DNA from: CAZPFP01 sp964585895 | GTDB lineage: Bacteria; Patescibacteriota; Microgenomatia; PFEM01; JAHIFH01 | Direction of reading: 5' to 3' | Length of the DNA stretch: 16,246 nucleotides | NCBI GenBank assembly: GCA_964585895.1 | Contig: CAZPFP010000013.1 | Location: forward strand, 1-16,246 | In this document: positions 12,111 to 16,246 of the stretch, one piece after another | How the letters are laid out: the number at the start of each line of letters is the position of its first letter | Numbering within the stretch: the first letter of the stretch is position 1 | Notes under the pieces: generated by a model | The model's database searches: none | Told to the model about the DNA's origin: nothing | What the model saw: only the letters and a program-made list of their open reading frames with translations | Position numbers and translations under genes: made by a program

Positions 12111-13361
12111 ATGGCTAAAACTAAAACCCAAACCTTGAAAGGCTTTCGGGATTTTTTGCCAGAAGAAATGGCCATCCGCCAGAAAGTTATCGACACCCTA
12201 AAAGAGGTGTTTGAGTCCTATGGCTACGAACCTCTGGAAACACCAGCTCTGGAGTATTCAGAGACACTCTTGGGTAAATATGGTGAAGAAGCTGATAAAA
12301 TGGTTTACACTTTTAAAGACAAGGGGAAACGTGACATTGGTTTGATTTATGATTTGACCGTCCCGGCTTCAAAAATTCTCGCTCTCTACTCTCAAAAAAT
12401 CAATCTGCCTTTTAAGCGCTATCAGATTCAGCGAATTTGGCGAGCAGAAAAACCCCAAAAAGGCAGGTATCGTGAAGTCCTTCAATGTGACATAGACACC
12501 TTCGGCACCACCTCTCCCCTAGCTGATGCGGAAATCATTGCCATTATCTATGATTGTTTGAAGAAACTCAATTTTAAGAAGTTTACTATCAGGATCAATA
12601 GCCGCCAAGTTCTTTTTCAATTAATGAAGGACTTGGGAATTACTCAAGAAAAAAAACAACTCTCTGTTTTCAGGTCATTGGATAAATTAGAAAAAGTTAA
12701 ACCTGAAGAAGTTAAAAAGGAGTTGGAAAACAAGGGCTTAAGTCCAGAAAAGATAAACAAACTTTTTTCCCTAATCAAATCGGCTCAACCGGATGATAAC
12801 TTAAAACAACTCTTTGATTATCTAAAGAACTTTGGTATCGAGGAAAAATATTATCAATTTGACCCCAGTTTAGTTCGTGGACTTGATTATTACACCGGAC
12901 CTATTTTTGAAACTTATGTTGAAGAACCGAAAATCGGTTCAATTACTGGGGGTGGTCGCTATGATAAATTAGTCGCTGATTTGGGCGGACCTAATATTCC
13001 TGCTACGGGAACAACCATCGGGTTAGACCGGATTTGTGATGTCATCAAAGAAAAAAATCTGATGCCAGAATTATCACCAACACCAACCAGAGTTTTAGTA
13101 ACCATTTTCTCGCCTGAATATCTGGTAAAATCAATGGAAGTGGCCGATAAACTTAGAAAAGCTGATATTAACACTGAAGTCTATCTTGAACCTAACGCCA
13201 AACTGGATAAACAACTTAAATATGGAGACCGGAAAAACATTCCTTTTGTGATTATTCTTGGACCAGAAGAAATTAAGAGAAAAATAATCACCCTCCGGGA
13301 TATGAAAGCTAAAACTCAAAAACAACTTACTCTTCAACAACTTCTAGCAAAAGTAGCCTAA
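12111..13361 (+). CDS. hisS: Histidyl-tRNA synthetase
   Basis: HisRS is a class II aminoacyl-tRNA synthetase that attaches histidine to tRNA-His. The 416-residue length is normal. Motif 2 region RAEKPQKGRYREVLQCDIDTFG lies at about 111-132; the HisRS signatures RGLDYYTG (256-263) and GGGRYDKL (280-287) and motif 3 GTTIGLDRI (about 300-308) are all present. The C-terminal ~95 residues (from TRVLVTIFSPEYL) form the anticodon-binding domain. It follows the cognate tRNA by 36 bases. It can be reached by read-through of the His attenuator and by its own promoter at 12076-12104. No Shine-Dalgarno site precedes the ATG, which fits a leaderless mRNA from the internal promoter. This pairing of tRNA-His and hisS under a His leader is unusual. 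Confidence 0.96.
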   Translation: MAKTKTQTLKGFRDFLPEEMAIRQKVIDTLKEVFESYGYEPLETPALEYSETLLGKYGEEADKMVYTFKDKGKRDIGLIYDLTVPASKILALYSQKINLPFKRYQIQRIWRAEKPQKGRYREVLQCDIDTFGTTSPLADAEIIAIIYDCLKKLNFKKFTIRINSRQVLFQLMKDLGITQEKKQLSVFRSLDKLEKVKPEEVKKELENKGLSPEKINKLFSLIKSAQPDDNLKQLFDYLKNFGIEEKYYQFDPSLVRGLDYYTGPIFETYVEEPKIGSITGGGRYDKLVADLGGPNIPATGTTIGLDRICDVIKEKNLMPELSPTPTRVLVTIFSPEYLVKSMEVADKLRKADINTEVYLEPNAKLDKQLKYGDRKNIPFVIILGPEEIKRKIITLRDMKAKTQKQLTLQQLLAKVA

Positions 13362-13367
13362 ATACAG

Positions 13368-13373
13368 TATAAT
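13368..13373 (+). promoter_or_regulatory. Possible -10 element for rpmE
   Basis: A perfect TATAAT stands just past the hisS stop, but the hexamer 17 bases upstream (TAGCAA) is a poor -35. It would give rpmE a leader of about 64 bases that holds repeat copy 3. Confidence 0.35.
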
Positions 13374-13390
13374 TAAAAAGATTAGAGTGA

Positions 13391-13411
13391 TTTCTCGCTT
13401 GTGCTCGAAAT
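13391..13411 (+). repeat. Dispersed repeat, copy 3 (partial), in rpmE leader
   Basis: TTTCTCGCTTGTGCTCGAAAT matches the second half of copies 1 and 2. It lacks the CTGC hairpin. A nearby GCTCG/CGAGC hairpin (13403-13418) and ATTAGA/TCTAAT flanks (13381-13386, 13431-13436) give a larger possible fold. Orientation relative to the downstream gene is the same as in the other copies. Confidence 0.5.
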
Positions 13412-13443
13412 GACGAGCCGTTAGGCGAAGTCTAATTCTAAAT

Positions 13444-13734
13444 ATGAAAACAATCCATCCTAAATGGTATCCAAAAGCTAAAGTGATTTGTGCCTGCGGA
13501 AGTACTTTTACGACCGGTTCAACCAAGCCGGAACTTCAAGTGGAAATTTGTGCTGCCTGCCATCCTTTTTTTACAGGAGAAATGAGATATGTTGATACTC
13601 AGGGACGAGTAGAAAAATTCCAAGCCAAACAAAAAGCGGCTCAAGAACGAGCCTGGAAGAAGAAAGACAAAGAAAAATCTGAAAAAGAAGAGCGTCCCCA
13701 AACATTGAAGGAAATGCTTCAAAAGAAAGGCTAA
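13444..13734 (+). CDS. rpmE: Ribosomal protein L31 with C-terminal extension
   Basis: The first ~60 residues match bacterial bL31: [20 protein letters not shown], then [20 protein letters not shown] and GRVEKF. The zinc-binding cysteines C16, C18, C36 and C39 are all present, so this is the Zn-containing (C+) type. L31 bridges the two ribosomal subunits through the central protuberance. The 96-residue chain is longer than usual; the extra ~30 residues are a very charged helix ([19 protein letters not shown]). It lies 82 bases after hisS and nine bases before the RF1 gene, in the same frame as the latter, and no Shine-Dalgarno site precedes it. Confidence 0.92.
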   Translation: MKTIHPKWYPKAKVICACGSTFTTGSTKPELQVEICAACHPFFTGEMRYVDTQGRVEKFQAKQKAAQERAWKKKDKEKSEKEERPQTLKEMLQKKG

Positions 13735-13743
13735 CTCTCATCA

Positions 13744-14439
13744 ATGAATAAAGATATTGCCATTATTGAAATTCGTGGTGCCGCTGGAGGCGACGAAGCT
13801 AAAATCTGGGCGGATGACCTTTTGCGAATGTATCTTCGTTTCGCCGAAAAACAGAAGTGGCAGGTTAAATCCCTTGGACAAAGAGTTTTAAAAATAAAAG
13901 GCAAGGATGCTTTCCCCTTACTCAGTAATGAAGCCGGAGTTCACCGCGTCCAACGAATTCCGACCACTGAACGTCATGGCCGGATTCATACCTCAACGGC
14001 CACCGTCGCCGTTCTGCCGGAGATTACGGAAAGTCAAATCAAAATTAATCCTCAGGATTTGGACTGGCAGTTTTACCGCGCTTCAACTCAAGGAGGACAA
14101 AACGTTCAAAAAGTCTCTTCAGCCGTAAGGGTAATTCACAAACCATCAGGAATGGTCGTCACTTGTGAACAAGAAAGAACCCAAGAACAAAACCGCAAAA
14201 TTGCTCTTGATTTACTCAGAGCTAAACTTTGGCAAAAAGAACAAGAGAAAAAACAAAGTGAGTTAACAAGTTTACGCCGCGAAGCCGTTGGCCGAGGAGA
14301 ACGTTCTGAAAAGATAAGGACTTACAATTTCCCTCAAAACAGGGTAACTGACCATCGATTAAACAAGAAATGGTATAATTTAGAAGAAATTATGGATGGG
14401 AATCTGAATAAAATTGTTAAAGTTAGTTCTATTGGCTGA
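13744..14439 (+). CDS. prfA: Short peptide chain release factor 1 (no domain 1)
   Basis: RF1 releases the finished protein at UAA and UAG. This 231-residue form starts directly with the conserved IEIRGAAGGDEAKIWADDLLRMY, so the N-terminal ~100-130 residues (domain 1) of a standard ~360-residue RF1 are absent. An in-frame TAA nine bases upstream, which is the L31 stop, excludes a longer start. The codon-reading tripeptide is PTT at 73-75 in QRIPTTERHGRIHTS, and IHTS marks RF1 rather than RF2. The catalytic GGQ is at 117-119. About 15 residues are also missing after the KWQVK strand, and the C-terminal tail is short, ending soon after MDGNLNKIVK. It could be annotated as an RF-like protein, but the intact decoding motif argues for a true RF1. 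Its TGA stop lies inside the convergent htrA end. Confidence 0.88.
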   Translation: MNKDIAIIEIRGAAGGDEAKIWADDLLRMYLRFAEKQKWQVKSLGQRVLKIKGKDAFPLLSNEAGVHRVQRIPTTERHGRIHTSTATVAVLPEITESQIKINPQDLDWQFYRASTQGGQNVQKVSSAVRVIHKPSGMVVTCEQERTQEQNRKIALDLLRAKLWQKEQEKKQSELTSLRREAVGRGERSEKIRTYNFPQNRVTDHRLNKKWYNLEEIMDGNLNKIVKVSSIG

Positions 14440-15625
14440 ATTCTTCAAGGGTAATGTCCAGCTCTATCTCTTCTCCATTTCGCCAAATTGCCAGTTTAAT
14501 TCTATCGCCAATCTTTTTGATATTAATTAATTTAGCTAAACCACCATCCTCCTCCCGAACCGCTTGACCATCAAATTTGGTAATAATATCACCGGCTTTA
14601 ATCCCAGCTTTTTCTGCCGGCGAACCGGTCACTATCTCAACAATATAAGCACCCTGGGGAACTTCATTTAACAAAGCCAAATCTTGACCAATCATTCGGT
14701 AGCGCACTCCCAAGAAAGGCCGGGCAAAACGACCGGTTTGGTTAAAATTCTCAATTGCCTCTTTAATCACATTAATGGGAATGGCAAAGCCAATATTCTC
14801 CCCGGCGGCGACGGCCACATTAACACCAATTACCTGACCGGCGCTATTAAGCAAAGGTCCGCCGGAATTGCCGGGATTGATGGCCGCATCAGTTTGAATG
14901 ACGTTGTCCAATTGTTCAACATAGCCTTCATAAGGAGAACCAGCCGTTATCCCCCGCCCCAACCCAGAAATCACGCCGGTGGTAACCGTATGCCTGAATT
15001 CTCCCAAGGCCGTACCAATAGCGATGGCCAACTGACCCACTTTTAACTGATCCGAATCCCCCATTTCTACTGGTTTTAAGTTATTAGCCTCTATCTCTAA
15101 AATAGCCAAATCGTTAACAGGGTCCCGATAAATATTTTTAACCTCGTGCTCTTTATCGTCACTGGTAATCACTATATATTGGACGCTAGTATCACCGGCA
15201 ACGTGTTTGTTAGTCACCACCAAACCATCAGCGGAGATAATGAAACCGGTACCAATGTCTTGTTCCACCGTCTCGGTCTGTTCTTGAGGCAAAGTAAAAC
15301 CAAAAGGACCAATCTCAATGGGATTAAAAAAGGATTGTTTCTTAACAATCTGCACCGTCACTACCGAAGGACTGACTCTTTCTGCCACCTCAGTAATAAC
15401 TGATTCTTCGGAGAGAATTCGCTGTTGAGTCAAAAGAGATGTTTGTCCTTGACGAGGAAAAAAACGATCCAGAATCTTGTAGCCAAAAACCCGGTCAGAA
15501 ATCGCCCCACCAAAAACCGAAGCCAAGATAACAATGGCAATAGCCAAGCCAAGGAATATTTTTTTAATTGGCCAGGAGTTTAATCGCTTCTTGGAGCTGC
15601 TCATCTTCTTCGGTAGTTGGGTCAT
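14429..15625 (-). CDS. HtrA/DegP-type trypsin-like serine protease with PDZ domain
   Basis: This 398-residue envelope protease has one N-terminal membrane helix (about 20-43, IKKIFLGLAIAIVILASVFGG), a trypsin-like domain with catalytic triad His141 (TNKHVAG), Asp172 (NDLAILEI) and Ser254 (GNSGGPL), and one C-terminal PDZ domain (about 300-395, including GSPAEKAGIKAGDIITKFDG). HtrA proteins degrade or refold damaged extracytoplasmic proteins. A start at the internal ATG 15604 (MSSSKKRLN) is equally possible; either start overlaps the 3' end of the upstream S41 peptidase, and neither has a Shine-Dalgarno site. The stop (TAG) overlaps the convergent RF1 stop by 11 bases. Paired with the S41 peptidase, it suggests a two-gene envelope quality-control unit. 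Confidence 0.93.
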   Translation of the reverse strand: MTQLPKKMSSSKKRLNSWPIKKIFLGLAIAIVILASVFGGAISDRVFGYKILDRFFPRQGQTSLLTQQRILSEESVITEVAERVSPSVVTVQIVKKQSFFNPIEIGPFGFTLPQEQTETVEQDIGTGFIISADGLVVTNKHVAGDTSVQYIVITSDDKEHEVKNIYRDPVNDLAILEIEANNLKPVEMGDSDQLKVGQLAIAIGTALGEFRHTVTTGVISGLGRGITAGSPYEGYVEQLDNVIQTDAAINPGNSGGPLLNSAGQVIGVNVAVAAGENIGFAIPINVIKEAIENFNQTGRFARPFLGVRYRMIGQDLALLNEVPQGAYIVEIVTGSPAEKAGIKAGDIITKFDGQAVREEDGGLAKLINIKKIGDRIKLAIWRNGEEIELDITLEEFSQ

Positions 15626-16246
15626 CTGCTATTTGATTATCAGGAATAACGCCGTTTTTGTCAATTGATTGGCCTGAAGGCAAAAGCCATCTAGCGGTGG
15701 TGATATGCAAGCCCGCTCCTCCGGGTAAATCTTCTGCTTCTTGGATTGTTCCTTTACCAAAAGTCTCCTCACCCACAATCTTTGCTCGTTTGTATTCCTG
15801 AAGCGCCCCCGCCACAATCTCTGAGGCCGAAGCACTGCCTTGATTAACCAAAACAACCAAAGGCTGATGTAAAAGCAAACCAGCTCGGTCAACCGAATAA
15901 CTTTCTTGATGACCGGCGGCATCTTCTTGCTTGACCACCACTCCGGAGGATAAGAATTCTGAAGAGATAAAAACCGAGCCGCTTAAATAGCCTCCTGGGT
16001 TATTACGCAAATCCAAGATTATTCCTCTGATTGTTGGTTGATGAGCCAAAATTTGATTGACTGCCCCTGCCCACTCATCACTGGTTCGGTCACCAAAGCG
16101 CATTAATTTAAGATGGGCAATATCTCCCTTAAGAAATTCAACCTCCACACTAGAAACAACAATGGTTGACCGAATAATAGAGGCCTCATAAGGTTCTGTT
16201 TCGCCTTGATGTAATAAAGTCAATTTAATGGTTGTTCCTTTGGGTC
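15564..16246 (-). CDS. S41 C-terminal processing peptidase (partial)
   Basis: The gene enters from the right edge, so its N-terminus is missing. The visible part starts in the end of a PDZ domain (PKGTTIKLTLLHQGE) and contains the S41 catalytic domain: LKLMRFGDRTSDEW, the substrate-cradle segment ILDLRNNPGGYLSGS, the nucleophile in GSASASEIVAGAL (middle Ser of SASAS), and the catalytic Lys in GEETFGKGT, 25 residues later as in characterised CtpA/Prc enzymes. These proteases cleave proteins near their C-termini in the envelope. The domain ends with GVIPDNQIADDPT and a short acidic tail, with no peptidoglycan-binding module at the C-terminus. It is immediately upstream of, and overlaps, the HtrA gene. 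Confidence 0.93.
   Translation of the reverse strand, partial: PKGTTIKLTLLHQGETEPYEASIIRSTIVVSSVEVEFLKGDIAHLKLMRFGDRTSDEWAGAVNQILAHQPTIRGIILDLRNNPGGYLSGSVFISSEFLSSGVVVKQEDAAGHQESYSVDRAGLLLHQPLVVLVNQGSASASEIVAGALQEYKRAKIVGEETFGKGTIQEAEDLPGGAGLHITTARWLLPSGQSIDKNGVIPDNQIADDPTTEEDEQLQEAIKLLAN

Noticed and set aside
1..16246. CRISPR arrays, insertion sequences, prophage genes or an rRNA operon
   Set aside because: No regularly spaced direct repeats, transposase motifs, phage structural genes or rRNA stretches were seen; the only mobile element is the intein.

Overview
The window looks like a piece of a small, compact bacterial genome of the Candidate Phyla Radiation (Patescibacteria), most likely Microgenomates-like. 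This placement is an inference from gene content and style: a release factor 1 without its N-terminal domain, a DnaB helicase split by an intein, many promoters sitting almost directly on start codons, few Shine-Dalgarno sites, and convergent genes that touch or overlap. UGA is a genuine stop here (for example the GTGA overlap at 1944-1947), so the UGA-recoding CPR lineages are unlikely.

Layout. The left edge (1-289, minus strand) holds possible coding fragments. A TPR protein (279-974, +) converges on a minus-strand run: LytR_C/LCP-like envelope protein, Kef-type antiporter, RluA-family pseudouridine synthase, DksA/TraR-like zinc finger protein, and an Lgt-like membrane protein broken by an in-frame UGA. 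A divergent promoter region (about 5600-5650) separates this from a small membrane protein (5651-6100, +). A second minus-strand run reads from 10503 down to 6093: MBL-fold hydrolase, intein-containing dnaB, a frameshifted small gene, tRNA-Leu(CAA), and EF-P starting three bases after the tRNA. From 10583 rightward on the plus strand come two envelope proteins, then a histidine-specific control region, tRNA-His, hisS, ribosomal protein L31 and a short RF1. The right edge is a minus-strand envelope protease pair: an S41 C-terminal processing peptidase (cut by the window edge) and an HtrA-type protease.

The most interesting element is 11826-11997. A strong promoter starts a transcript that begins at or next to the ATG of a 14-codon leader peptide, MMSLSLFHHHHDRE. 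The leader is followed by mutually exclusive RNA helices: one covering the His codons, a 12-bp antiterminator, and an intrinsic terminator whose T-run ends at the base before tRNA-His. hisS follows, and it also has its own apparently leaderless promoter. This reads as ribosome-mediated attenuation of a tRNA-His/HisRS unit, in which a shortage of charged tRNA-His would raise tRNA-His and possibly HisRS.

Other notable points are a dispersed hairpin repeat with a compensatory base change placed just upstream of genes, divergent promoters sharing one -35 element, and two disrupted genes (lgt-like and the small gene after dnaB).
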